This document shows, piece after piece, positions 52,948 to 61,200 of a DNA stretch of 64,000 bases. The stretch is from NCBI RefSeq assembly GCF_046250185.1, contig NZ_CP176469.1; one strand, written 5' to 3'. Numbering within the stretch: the stretch's first letter is position 1; each line of letters begins with the position of its first letter. A model generated the notes under the pieces. It worked only from the letters and a program-made list of their open reading frames with translations. It searched no databases and was not told where the DNA came from. The stretch is from Litorimonas sp046250185 (GTDB lineage Bacteria > Pseudomonadota > Alphaproteobacteria > Caulobacterales > Maricaulaceae). Position numbers and translations under genes: made by a program.

Positions 52948-54279
52948 ATGGGATTAGACTTGGTGAGTGCAAATGCTCTAGAAGATCGCGGCGCGAGAGA
53001 GCCCGTTAATCCCCCTGTTTTCGATATTAAACCTCCACTCAATCTTGGCACGGCGGCTAATTTCACCAACGGCCAACCCTTTGACGCTTTCAAAATCATG
53101 CGCGAAACGGCGCCTGTTATGTGGCACAGCCTGTCGGGTAAAAACCTTGAAGGGTTTTGGGCGCTAACACGATATGAAGATGTTCGCGCGGCCAACCTAG
53201 ATACCAAGACTTTCTCGTCGCAAAAGGGCGGGATCATGATGGCCTATCCATCAGACGATCGTCGCCACCCGCAGCTACACTCCGCTTCGCTAGACACCAT
53301 GATCTGCCTTGACGCGCCTCATCACATGCAGCTCCGCCGAGAGCATATGGCCTATTTCACGCCGGGCTATGTCCGGGACCTGAAAGTTAAAGTTGATGCT
53401 AAGATCAGCGAGTTGCTCGACGATATGGCGACTCAGGCTGTCGACAATAAAGTCGATATGGTCGAAGTGTTTTCATCACAACTTCCCCTTTTCACACTCT
53501 GCGAAATGCTCGGTATTCCAGAGGCGGATCGTCCAAAAATTCGCGAGTGGATGAATATGTTAGAGTTAGCACAATATATTTTGGAAAGTTCCGACTTTAC
53601 TAATGTCGATCCCGCGCAAGTCATGCAGTTTATGAGCGGTGTGCAAGACATGTTCGCTTATGGCCGCGCCGCTCTGTTGGACAGACGTGCCAATCCGCGG
53701 CAAGACCTTCTCTCTGCGATTGCCAATGTCGAGATCGACGGGGCGAAATTACCAGATGAATTCTTAGACGGATCATGGTTGCTGATTGTGATCGCAGGCA
53801 ATGACACGACGCGCAATTCGCTGTCCGGCACAATGAAGTTGTTGACCGAATTTCCGCAGGCGAAGGCAGACCTCATGGTTGATCCAGAGCTGATCCCGAA
53901 CATGGTTCACGAAGCCGTCCGCATGGTTAGTCCCGTCATGTATATGCGCCGCACCGCGACCCAAGACACACAGATCGGTGCGCAGAAAATCGCGGAAGGC
54001 GAGAAGGTTATCCTCTATTACGGGGCCGCTAATCGCGATCCCGAGAAATTTGAAAGCCCTGATGTCTTCGATATTCGCCGCGCCAATGCCAAAGAGCATA
54101 TCGCCTTCGGCACGGGTCCACATGTCTGCTTAGGTCAGCGGGTTGCGAATATGCAGTTGGAAGCCGCCTACCGCCAAATCTTAGCGCGATACCCCAATAT
54201 CTCTTGGACAGGAGAACAGGAAATTTTGCCGAATGGCTTCACTCATTCTATTGGCAAGTTGATAGTAGATTTGGGATAG
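52948..54279 (+). CDS. Cytochrome P450
   Basis: The 443-residue soluble class I P450 has all core motifs: oxygen-binding I helix AGNDTTRNS (about residues 283-291), ExxR in HEAVRMVSPV, and the heme loop FGTGPHVCLGQRVA with axial Cys394. It resembles the bacterial CYP clades that act on terpenes, sterols or fatty acids; the substrate cannot be read from sequence. I chose ATG 52948 with CGGGAGAG upstream. No reductase or ferredoxin is adjacent; the 2Fe-2S ferredoxin at 29.4 kb could supply electrons (inference). Confidence 0.93.
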   Translation: MGLDLVSANALEDRGAREPVNPPVFDIKPPLNLGTAANFTNGQPFDAFKIMRETAPVMWHSLSGKNLEGFWALTRYEDVRAANLDTKTFSSQKGGIMMAYPSDDRRHPQLHSASLDTMICLDAPHHMQLRREHMAYFTPGYVRDLKVKVDAKISELLDDMATQAVDNKVDMVEVFSSQLPLFTLCEMLGIPEADRPKIREWMNMLELAQYILESSDFTNVDPAQVMQFMSGVQDMFAYGRAALLDRRANPRQDLLSAIANVEIDGAKLPDEFLDGSWLLIVIAGNDTTRNSLSGTMKLLTEFPQAKADLMVDPELIPNMVHEAVRMVSPVMYMRRTATQDTQIGAQKIAEGEKVILYYGAANRDPEKFESPDVFDIRRANAKEHIAFGTGPHVCLGQRVANMQLEAAYRQILARYPNISWTGEQEILPNGFTHSIGKLIVDLG

Positions 54280-54334
54280 TTGCAACTTTCTTGAGAGCGC
54301 AGACGTAGTAACCTCATAACTAATCGAGGTTTTT

Positions 54335-54748
54335 ATGTCCGCTTCCACCGCCCTCATCGCTTTTGTTGCGACTGTCGTTTTCTTCTTTGCCATAGATATG
54401 GTGTGGCTCGCCAAGGTCGCACGCGGCTTTTATGCCGAGCAACTCGGCGACCTCATGGCAGAGAATGTGCATTGGGGTGTCGCGTTAGCGTTTTACACGC
54501 TCTATTGCGTCGGCATCGTGATATTTGCGGTGCGACCTGGATTAACCGCGAACTCAGCGTTGACCGCGGTCATGTGGGGCGCACTCTTTGGCTTTTTTTG
54601 CTATGCGACTTATGATCTTACCAACCTCGCGACGACACGCGATTGGCCAGCGAAGATGGTCATTGTAGATATTATTTGGGGTACTGTTTTGACAGGCACG
54701 GTCGCGGGACTTGCAACTTGGGTTACTCTTTTTTTTACGCGCGCATAA
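54335..54748 (+). CDS. DUF2177 family membrane protein
   Basis: The 137-residue protein has four membrane segments and the DUF2177 pattern: FFFAIDMVWLAKVARGFYAE at the start, the second loop LGDLMAENVHW, GFFCYATYDLTNLATTRDWP in the third segment, and VIVDIIWGTVLTG. Function is unknown. It follows the P450 by 55 bases on the same strand and ends four bases before the convergent SulP gene. Confidence 0.88.
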   Translation: MSASTALIAFVATVVFFFAIDMVWLAKVARGFYAEQLGDLMAENVHWGVALAFYTLYCVGIVIFAVRPGLTANSALTAVMWGALFGFFCYATYDLTNLATTRDWPAKMVIVDIIWGTVLTGTVAGLATWVTLFFTRA

Positions 54749-54752
54749 AGCC

Positions 54753-56390
54753 CTAATGGCCGCTACCAAATGCGCCAGTTTTCACGCTATAATCTGTCGC
54801 GATTTCATAATCAGGATCATCATCAGAATCGATGATTAACTGTCCTGCACGATTAAGCAGCGTGTGACACTGTCGCGTTAAGTGACGTAATTGGATCGCT
54901 TTACCCGCTTGCGTATATTTTGCGGCTAAGTTTTCAATGGCTTGTAGCGCCGACTGATCCACGACGCGGCTATCATTGAAATCAACAATCACTTTGTCGG
55001 GATCGCCCGCAACGTCGAACAACTCAGAGAAACCTTCGACTGAGCCAAAGAAGAGAGGGCCTTCGATTTTGTAGACTTTCGTATCGCCTTCCATTTCCGT
55101 ATCGGCGTCAATACGGCGGGATGCATTCCATGCATAAGCGAGCGCTGAGACAATCACACCAACGACGACAGCAACTGCCAAGTCTTCCCACACTGTCACA
55201 AGCGTCACGAGGAAAATCACAAATGCATCAAGTTTTGGGATACGGCGCATGATTGTCAGTGACTGCCAAGCAAATGTGCCGATCACGACCATGAACATCA
55301 CACCCACAAGCGCCGCAAGGGGAATCTGCTCGATCACGGGGGAGGCAAACAGAATAAATGCGAGTAAGAATAGGGCTGCTGAAATGCCTGACAAGCGTGT
55401 ACGCCCGCCAGATTTTACATTGATCATTGATTGACCGATCATCGCGCAACCGCCCATGCCGCCAAAGAAACCTGTCACCACATTCGCGGCGCCTTGCGCG
55501 ACGCACTCTTGGCTCGCGCCGCCGCGCTCTTCTTTAATCTCGCCAATCAGGTTGAGCGTCAGCAAGCTTTCGATCAAACCAATGGCTGCCAAAATAATTG
55601 AATAGGGCGCGATGATTTTGAACGTCTCCAGATTGAACGGCACGCTCGGGATATGGAATGCTGGAAGGCCGCCTTTAATCGAGGCCATGTCGCCCACGCG
55701 CGGAACATCGAGGCCAAAGCCAATCACAATCGCTGCGACGATACCGATCCCTGCGAGGGGGGCTGGTATAATCTTCGTTACTTTCGGCGTTGCCCAGATC
55801 AGGAACATGGTCAGCGCCACTAGCGCGAGCATCATATACAATGTCGTGCCCTGCATCCATGTGCCGTAGAGCATGTTGAATGGGCCGTGATGTTCGCCCG
55901 CTGGCGCTGGCTCAGTTTGGAATTGTGTCATCTGCGCCAGGAAAATCACAATCGCGAGGCCGTTGACAAACCCTAGCATCACGGGGTGTGGGACAAGGCG
56001 AATGAACTTACCGAGTTTAAACACACCCGCCAAGACTTGTAGGATTCCCATTAAAACAACTGTTGCAAAAAGATATTCCACGCCGTGCTGCGCAACTAGC
56101 GCGACCATGACAACGGCCAACGCACCTGTCGCGCCAGAGATCATGCCAGGGCGGCCACCAAAAACGGCCGTGATCAGTCCAACAATAAAGGCTGCGTAAA
56201 GCCCTACCAGCGGATGCACGCCAGCCACGAACGCAAACGCCACCGCTTCGGGCACTAACGCCAAAGCCACAGTGAGGCCTGACAAGATTTCAGTTTTAAT
56301 TCGGTTGGGTGTAAACACCAGCGGCCCATCATTGCGGCGTGAGGGAATGGAGATGCGGTCAGCAAAGGCTGAGAGGGTAGAACGTATCAT
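54753..56390 (-). CDS. SulP family anion transporter with STAS domain
   Basis: The 545-residue protein has the SulP/SLC26 core of about 12-14 membrane segments, with the early signature ALALVPEAVAFAFVAGVHPL and GRPGMISGATGALAVVMVAL, and MGGCAMIGQSMINVKSGGRT in the middle. A cytoplasmic STAS domain follows (VIVDFNDSRVVDQSALQAIE). Substrate may be sulfate, bicarbonate or another anion; sequence does not settle it. I place the start at ATG 56388-56390; the longer frame upstream covers the terminator region of the next gene. Confidence 0.92.
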   Translation of the reverse strand: MIRSTLSAFADRISIPSRRNDGPLVFTPNRIKTEILSGLTVALALVPEAVAFAFVAGVHPLVGLYAAFIVGLITAVFGGRPGMISGATGALAVVMVALVAQHGVEYLFATVVLMGILQVLAGVFKLGKFIRLVPHPVMLGFVNGLAIVIFLAQMTQFQTEPAPAGEHHGPFNMLYGTWMQGTTLYMMLALVALTMFLIWATPKVTKIIPAPLAGIGIVAAIVIGFGLDVPRVGDMASIKGGLPAFHIPSVPFNLETFKIIAPYSIILAAIGLIESLLTLNLIGEIKEERGGASQECVAQGAANVVTGFFGGMGGCAMIGQSMINVKSGGRTRLSGISAALFLLAFILFASPVIEQIPLAALVGVMFMVVIGTFAWQSLTIMRRIPKLDAFVIFLVTLVTVWEDLAVAVVVGVIVSALAYAWNASRRIDADTEMEGDTKVYKIEGPLFFGSVEGFSELFDVAGDPDKVIVDFNDSRVVDQSALQAIENLAAKYTQAGKAIQLRHLTRQCHTLLNRAGQLIIDSDDDPDYEIATDYSVKTGAFGSGH

Positions 56391-56522
56391 GGGGAGCCCT
56401 GATCCTGTTGGATGCGGTCTTGCGACCTTCGGATTAGAGCGCGGCCTATCCTGAATAGGGCGAAGGGTCAACCACAGCGCAGAGTGAATTACTGTATTCG
56501 GACGATGGTGCCGACCCACCAT

Positions 56523-56554
56523 AAAAAAAACCCGCCTAGCGTAAAGATAGGCGG
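56523..56554 (-). terminator. Intrinsic terminator of the M1 aminopeptidase gene
   Basis: On the minus strand, CCGCCTA and TAGGCGG (56532-56538 and 56548-56554) form a hairpin with a nine-base loop, followed by a G and a run of eight T (complement of 56523-56530). It lies 26 bases after the stop of the peptidase gene. Confidence 0.88.
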
Positions 56555-56579
56555 TTTTCTCAATGTTCAGTTATGGTGT

Positions 56580-59309
56580 CTAGCGCGCCTCAAGGGCTGC
56601 AGTCAGTTCGTCGCCTTTGGCCTGTTTGAGCGCGGCGCACAGTTCAATGCTCTCTACGACTTGTTTAAGCGAGCGCTCATAACCCGGAATCAGTTCCGCA
56701 TTTGCGTCAAAGAAGTCTTTGACTTCGTCGCGTTCTGCAAGCGAGCAATACCCACGTACCAAACCTGGCAGTCCGCCCTTGCGTACATCGGGTACGCGCC
56801 CTGTAACGAAAGGCTCAAAGTTCGCTTTTAACCATTCCCAAGTTTGTGCACTTTGCGTCTCATTCCCCATCATCACAGACAAAAGCGAGAGCGCTTGCCG
56901 CCCTGTCATTGTCTCTGTATCCGTTAGGGCGAGGCTCCGCAGGCGGTCTCCTATAGCGGGATCAGTCGTCTTGCCAAGCGCCCCTATCGCGGCGCCTTTT
57001 TCAAAGCTAGACCCATTTTTGACCATCTCCAGCAGGGGCTCCAAGGCATCCGCCCCACGCTCCCTCATGGTTGCACGCAGCGCGGTCGATAGCATATTTG
57101 ACGCAATGGCAGTTTTGTCCGCAGCTCCGTCCAACCCCAAATAGGCCGCGCCTTGCTTTGCGAAGTTCGCACGCAGAGTTGCGTCTTGTCCGCGTTCGAT
57201 CAAATTGCTGGCAAGGGCTGGAAGGTAGAGATTGGCCTCCACCGTGTCCTTGCCAAGATTCGCCTGATAGCGGTCCGCATACATATCCCGCGTCAATTTC
57301 GCGAGAGCTTCGTCGGCATCTAACTCGTCTTCCATAAAGCCCAGCAACGCACCTGAGCCCTGCGCGACTTCATATTCAGGGTGCTTTGCAAAAGCGACCA
57401 TACCCTTCAGGACAACATCGCTGTCCACCTCTCCCGCGCGGTAAGCGGCAATAAGGCTATCTTGAACCGTCAAGACTTCGCGCGTGTTGAGTTGATCTAA
57501 ATTCAACAAGACATTGTCCCACGCCGCACTGTCCATGGTGAAGCGGTAATACCCTGCGCCGTTTTCATTCAGCGTCACAAAGTCTGCGCAGCCCTCTTTA
57601 TCTGATATAATTGTCGCGGAGCGGTCCTTCATCAGTGTGCATTGTTTATGTGTGGCGTTGCCATACCCAAATTTAGCGCAGACAGGAATTTGCCAGCTTT
57701 GTCCTTGCTCTGTTTTTGAACCGAGTGGCGCGTAGCGTGATTGGCTGAGCGTTAATCTTGTGCGGTTCATATCACAGCTCAACGCGCCCTTCACCAGTGG
57801 CACACCAGGCTGATCAACAAAGCTTTTCATCGCTGCGACCACGTCTGGATTACCCGAGCCATCCGCGATGCTTTGGAAAAAATCATCGCCCGTGGCGACA
57901 TCATCTGCATAGCGTTTCATGTGCAAGCGCACACCATCACGGAACTTCTCTTCACCGACATAACTTTCAAACATGGACAGCACGCCGCCGCCCTTACGAT
58001 AAGTAATGCCGTCAAATTGATCCATGACGTTTTCAGACCGCTCTAGCGGCTCCCGCACTTTGCGGGTCGTCGACAAGCTATCAATATTCATCGCACCCAG
58101 CGACGCATTAAGCGTGACATTATCAAAGCCGCCATCGGGCTGCCAAAGATCAATGCCTTTATTCCCCATCCAAGTGGCGAAGGCCTCATTCAACCAGATG
58201 TCTTCCCACCAGACAGGCGTAACAAGATTGCCAAACCATTGATGGGCCAGTTCATGACTGTGCACCCGCGCATAAGCGCGCTTCTGCGAGAGGGGGGCAT
58301 TGTCATCAAGAAGCAGAAGATATTCCCGGTAAACAATCGCACCTGGATTCTCCATCGCCCCAAATGCGTAGTCAGGCGCGGCAATTAAATCTAGCTTCTC
58401 ATAAGGATATGGCGACCCGAAATACTCTTCCAAAGCTGTCAGAATTCCATTTGTATTTTCGAGCGCATAATCAAAATTCCCGCCCTGCCCACGCGCCCCA
58501 ATTCCCCGTAATTCCAAAGGTGTGTTCCGAATAGAATTGGGAGGAATGTCAGCCGCTTCAACCACATCATACGGCCCCGCGCCGAACGCAATCAGATAAG
58601 TTGGCAGTGGGCGCGTTTGCGCAAATTGATGCTTGACCCAAATTTGTCCTGTGTCCGCATCCACAGTTTCGTTCGTCGTAACTTCAGGCGTGTTGGAATA
58701 TACAAAGTCATCCTTTGGCGCTGTTATCGATAAGGTGAACGGCACCTTATATTTAGGTTCGTCAAAGCTCGGAAATGCCTCACGTGCGCCGAGCGGTTCA
58801 AACTGCGTCACAATATAACCTTCGCCGTCCCGCTTGACTTGATAGGCTGAATTAAGGGCTTGATTATAAGGTGTTGAATATTCCATGCGAAGTGTCACCT
58901 TACCCGCTGGCAAAACCTCGTCAGATGACAAGTAAGCTATCCCTGACGGAGCATCTTCATTCGGCAGTTCCGTAAATGTCAGCGGTATAATTTTGTCGCC
59001 GATCTTGGCTTCTGCAACGGGAACCGTCATCTCTTTACCGTGCAACCAAATCTTGGATGTCGCGTCCTTGACCTCCACATCAATCTCTACAGTGCCAGAA
59101 AATCCCTCTGCATCAGGGTCCATGCGCATGTCGATGCGGTAGCGCTGCGGTACAATATTTTCAGGTAATTGCGCATGTGGAATACTGTCATTGGACACAG
59201 TCTTAATTGCATCCATGACTGAACTTTTAGCCCCGTCATTCGAACCGCTACATGCCACTAAAGCGAGGGCGGATACTGTGGTTATGAGGCAAGAATTGAA
59301 GATGCGCAT
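56580..59309 (-). CDS. M1 family aminopeptidase, lipoprotein
   Basis: The 909-residue zinc peptidase carries a lipoprotein signal (LALVACSG, C20). The exopeptidase signature GAMENPG is at about residues 316-322 and the zinc motif HELAHQWFG, with the downstream Glu in WLNEAFATWM, begins near residue 351. A C-terminal ERAP1-like helical domain follows. It trims N-terminal residues from peptides in the periplasm or at the outer membrane. It is divergent from the zinc-type CDF gene, with palindromes in the gap between them. Confidence 0.94.
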   Translation of the reverse strand: MRIFNSCLITTVSALALVACSGSNDGAKSSVMDAIKTVSNDSIPHAQLPENIVPQRYRIDMRMDPDAEGFSGTVEIDVEVKDATSKIWLHGKEMTVPVAEAKIGDKIIPLTFTELPNEDAPSGIAYLSSDEVLPAGKVTLRMEYSTPYNQALNSAYQVKRDGEGYIVTQFEPLGAREAFPSFDEPKYKVPFTLSITAPKDDFVYSNTPEVTTNETVDADTGQIWVKHQFAQTRPLPTYLIAFGAGPYDVVEAADIPPNSIRNTPLELRGIGARGQGGNFDYALENTNGILTALEEYFGSPYPYEKLDLIAAPDYAFGAMENPGAIVYREYLLLLDDNAPLSQKRAYARVHSHELAHQWFGNLVTPVWWEDIWLNEAFATWMGNKGIDLWQPDGGFDNVTLNASLGAMNIDSLSTTRKVREPLERSENVMDQFDGITYRKGGGVLSMFESYVGEEKFRDGVRLHMKRYADDVATGDDFFQSIADGSGNPDVVAAMKSFVDQPGVPLVKGALSCDMNRTRLTLSQSRYAPLGSKTEQGQSWQIPVCAKFGYGNATHKQCTLMKDRSATIISDKEGCADFVTLNENGAGYYRFTMDSAAWDNVLLNLDQLNTREVLTVQDSLIAAYRAGEVDSDVVLKGMVAFAKHPEYEVAQGSGALLGFMEDELDADEALAKLTRDMYADRYQANLGKDTVEANLYLPALASNLIERGQDATLRANFAKQGAAYLGLDGAADKTAIASNMLSTALRATMRERGADALEPLLEMVKNGSSFEKGAAIGALGKTTDPAIGDRLRSLALTDTETMTGRQALSLLSVMMGNETQSAQTWEWLKANFEPFVTGRVPDVRKGGLPGLVRGYCSLAERDEVKDFFDANAELIPGYERSLKQVVESIELCAALKQAKGDELTAALEAR

Positions 59310-59376
59310 AATATGTCCTTTATCTTAGGGCCGTAGGCATAGGGCTATCCGTCCGCAATGCCCACATCAAATTATG

Positions 59377-59409
59377 GCTCATATGAGCATAAATTTGCGT
59401 CAAATTTAT
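59377..59409. promoter_or_regulatory. Adjacent palindromes in the peptidase-CDF intergenic region
   Basis: A perfect 12-bp palindrome GCTCATATGAGC (59377-59388) is followed directly by a perfect inverted repeat with 9-bp arms, ATAAATTTG (59389-59397) and CAAATTTAT (59401-59409), around CGT. The gap is only 136 bases and holds both divergent promoters. The size and symmetry suggest dimeric regulator sites; I cannot name the proteins. Confidence 0.55.
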
Positions 59410-59423
59410 CTCGCGCTACGGAT

Positions 59424-59438
59424 TGTTATGCTATAACA
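59424..59438. promoter_or_regulatory. Zur-like box upstream of the CDF transporter
   Basis: TGTTATGCTATAACA has perfect 6-bp arms around GCT and differs at one position from the gammaproteobacterial Zur core TGTTATANTATAACA. It ends seven bases before the annotated CDF start codon, where a ribosome binding site would be. Binding by zinc-loaded Zur would fit the predicted substrate of the gene; this is inference. Confidence 0.55.
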
Positions 59439-59445
59439 TGCACGT

Positions 59446-60459
59446 ATGAGCGCGATGCCAGATATCGAAAATAAGGCACAAATTGCTGCCAGCGATGATC
59501 GTTTTGATCAACCGCAGCGCAAAGGTCGCCCAGGTCGTTTGCCGCCTGAAGGGTCTGGAATCATCACGCGGCGCATCACGGCGCTCGCAGTTATTGTGGG
59601 CTTAATTATGGCCGCGGGTAAGTTCTGGCTCTATGGTCAGACGGGTTCCGTAGGCATCATGGCGTCGCTGGTTCACTCGGCCCTCGACATCGTCGGCGCT
59701 ATCAGCAGCTTTATCGCCGTGCGCTATGCTGTTAAAAAACCTGACAGCAAATACCGGTTTGGGCGCGGCAAGGCCGAGAGTTTCTCCGCTGTGTTTCAAG
59801 TTTGCTTGGTTGTCTTTGCCGCTTTTCATCTGCTCGAAGAAGTCATTGGTCACGTGGGACATTCTCATGGGGTCGAACAATCTGGCTTAGCCATTTTTGT
59901 GATGAGTCTTTTTATCGTTATCACTTTCTGGCTGCTGATCGCCCAAAGTTGGGCTATTCGCGCAACGGGATCTATCGCCGTGCGAGGCGACCGTGCGCAT
60001 TATATGGCAGACCTATTAGCAAACCTATTTGTCATTGGCGGTATCACAATTAGTGCTTTTACGCCTTACGTTTGGGCCGATGCATTGGTGGGCGGCATGA
60101 TGGCGCTCTGGCTTCTCTGGACAGCGTTCCAAATTGCAAAGCTCGCTTGGGCGCAATTAATGGACATGGAACTCAATGAAGATGAACGCAAAACGCTTGT
60201 GCGGCTGGCTATGGAAGACCCTAAAGTCCGGGCCGTTCATGATCTTCGCACCCGTGCCTCTGGCCCGCATTTGCATGTGCAGATGCGCCTTGATTTGGAC
60301 GAAACATTATCTTTGTCAGATGCCCACGATATAATATTGGGGGCAGAAGCGCGCATGATGGCGGCCTTCCCTGCCGCCGATATTTTGATACACCCCCACC
60401 CTGCGGGCTGCGGCCATAGTCACGGGAATTTACGCTTTACCTCCGTGACAAATCCTTAA
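59446..60459 (+). CDS. CDF family cation efflux transporter (zinc-type)
   Basis: The 337-residue protein is a FieF/YiiP-like diffusion facilitator: six membrane segments and a C-terminal cytoplasmic domain ending in a His-rich tail (HPHPAGCGHSHGN). The transport site reads H77-x3-D81 in helix 2 (HSALD) and H185-x3-D189 in helix 5 (HYMAD). YiiP has Asp at the first position; the His form is the one known to prefer zinc over cadmium. A His-rich loop (GHVGHSHG) lies after helix 3. The start may be ATG 59446 or 59455; no strong ribosome binding site is visible. Confidence 0.92.
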   Translation: MSAMPDIENKAQIAASDDRFDQPQRKGRPGRLPPEGSGIITRRITALAVIVGLIMAAGKFWLYGQTGSVGIMASLVHSALDIVGAISSFIAVRYAVKKPDSKYRFGRGKAESFSAVFQVCLVVFAAFHLLEEVIGHVGHSHGVEQSGLAIFVMSLFIVITFWLLIAQSWAIRATGSIAVRGDRAHYMADLLANLFVIGGITISAFTPYVWADALVGGMMALWLLWTAFQIAKLAWAQLMDMELNEDERKTLVRLAMEDPKVRAVHDLRTRASGPHLHVQMRLDLDETLSLSDAHDIILGAEARMMAAFPAADILIHPHPAGCGHSHGNLRFTSVTNP

Positions 60460-60514
60460 GCGATTTACTGCAGGATTAAGTTTCCATTATCCATATGAGC
60501 GCTACAAAGGCGGA

Positions 60515-61192
60515 ATGCGCACGCTATACCATTTTCCACTTCATCCAGCCTCCCGACAGGCTCGGATTGCGCTTGCCGAGAAGAAACTCAAAATTCGCGA
60601 AGAAGTGATTGATCCTTGGAACCCGTCTGACGAATTCCTTGATATGACAGCTGAGGGTGCGCCGCCTGTTTTCGTTGATGTGATCAGCGGGGGAACCATC
60701 ACAATATCTGGCGTCCGTGCTATTTGTGAATATGCCAATGACGGCAGCACCCGTTTGCCTTTATTATCAGACCATGCGTTTGAACGCGCCGAAGCGCGGC
60801 GCATTTGTGCTTGGTTCGAAACCCGGTTTTCCGAAGACGTCGACTCCTACATCCTTTCGGAAAAAGTCGAGAAAACAGTGACGGGTCTGGGCGCGCCCGA
60901 GACGGCGGTTCTTCGCGAAGGCCGAGAGCATTTACAATTTCACCTGACCTATCTGACATGGCTATTGGAACGTCGGGACTGGCTGGCGGGCAATCAGTTC
61001 TCCCTCGGTGATATTGCGGGGGCGGGGCATATCTCTTGCCTTGATTTTCTCGGCGAAATGAAATGGCGAGATTGGCCCGCTGTCAAAGATTGGTATCAGC
61101 GCATCAAATCACGCCCGTCCATGCGCGGTGTATTGAATGACCGTGTGCCAGGGTTTCGCGCCCCTCGCCATTATACCGATCTGGACTTTTAG
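60515..61192 (+). CDS. fzlA: FzlA-like GST-fold cell division protein
   Basis: The 225-residue protein has an N-terminal thioredoxin-like domain (MRTLYHFPLHPASRQARIAL) and an all-helical GST C-terminal domain (WLAGNQFSLGDIAGAGHISC). It resembles FzlA, the Caulobacter GST homologue that binds FtsZ and coordinates constriction, including the conserved C-terminal tail APRHYTDLDF and placement directly before queG. The usual catalytic Ser/Tyr of active GSTs is not obvious. An ordinary GST is the alternative. Confidence 0.78.
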   Translation: MRTLYHFPLHPASRQARIALAEKKLKIREEVIDPWNPSDEFLDMTAEGAPPVFVDVISGGTITISGVRAICEYANDGSTRLPLLSDHAFERAEARRICAWFETRFSEDVDSYILSEKVEKTVTGLGAPETAVLREGREHLQFHLTYLTWLLERRDWLAGNQFSLGDIAGAGHISCLDFLGEMKWRDWPAVKDWYQRIKSRPSMRGVLNDRVPGFRAPRHYTDLDF

Positions 61193-61200
61193 AAGTTCGC

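Noticed and set aside
56391..56522. 44-residue N-terminal extension of the SulP transporter
   Set aside because: It is basic, not family-like, and runs up to the terminator of the upstream gene; ATG 56390 fits better.
60489..60500. CATATGAGCG before fzlA, resembling half of the GCTCATATGAGC palindrome upstream of the CDF gene
   Set aside because: Only one arm plus the centre is shared, so a chance match is likely.
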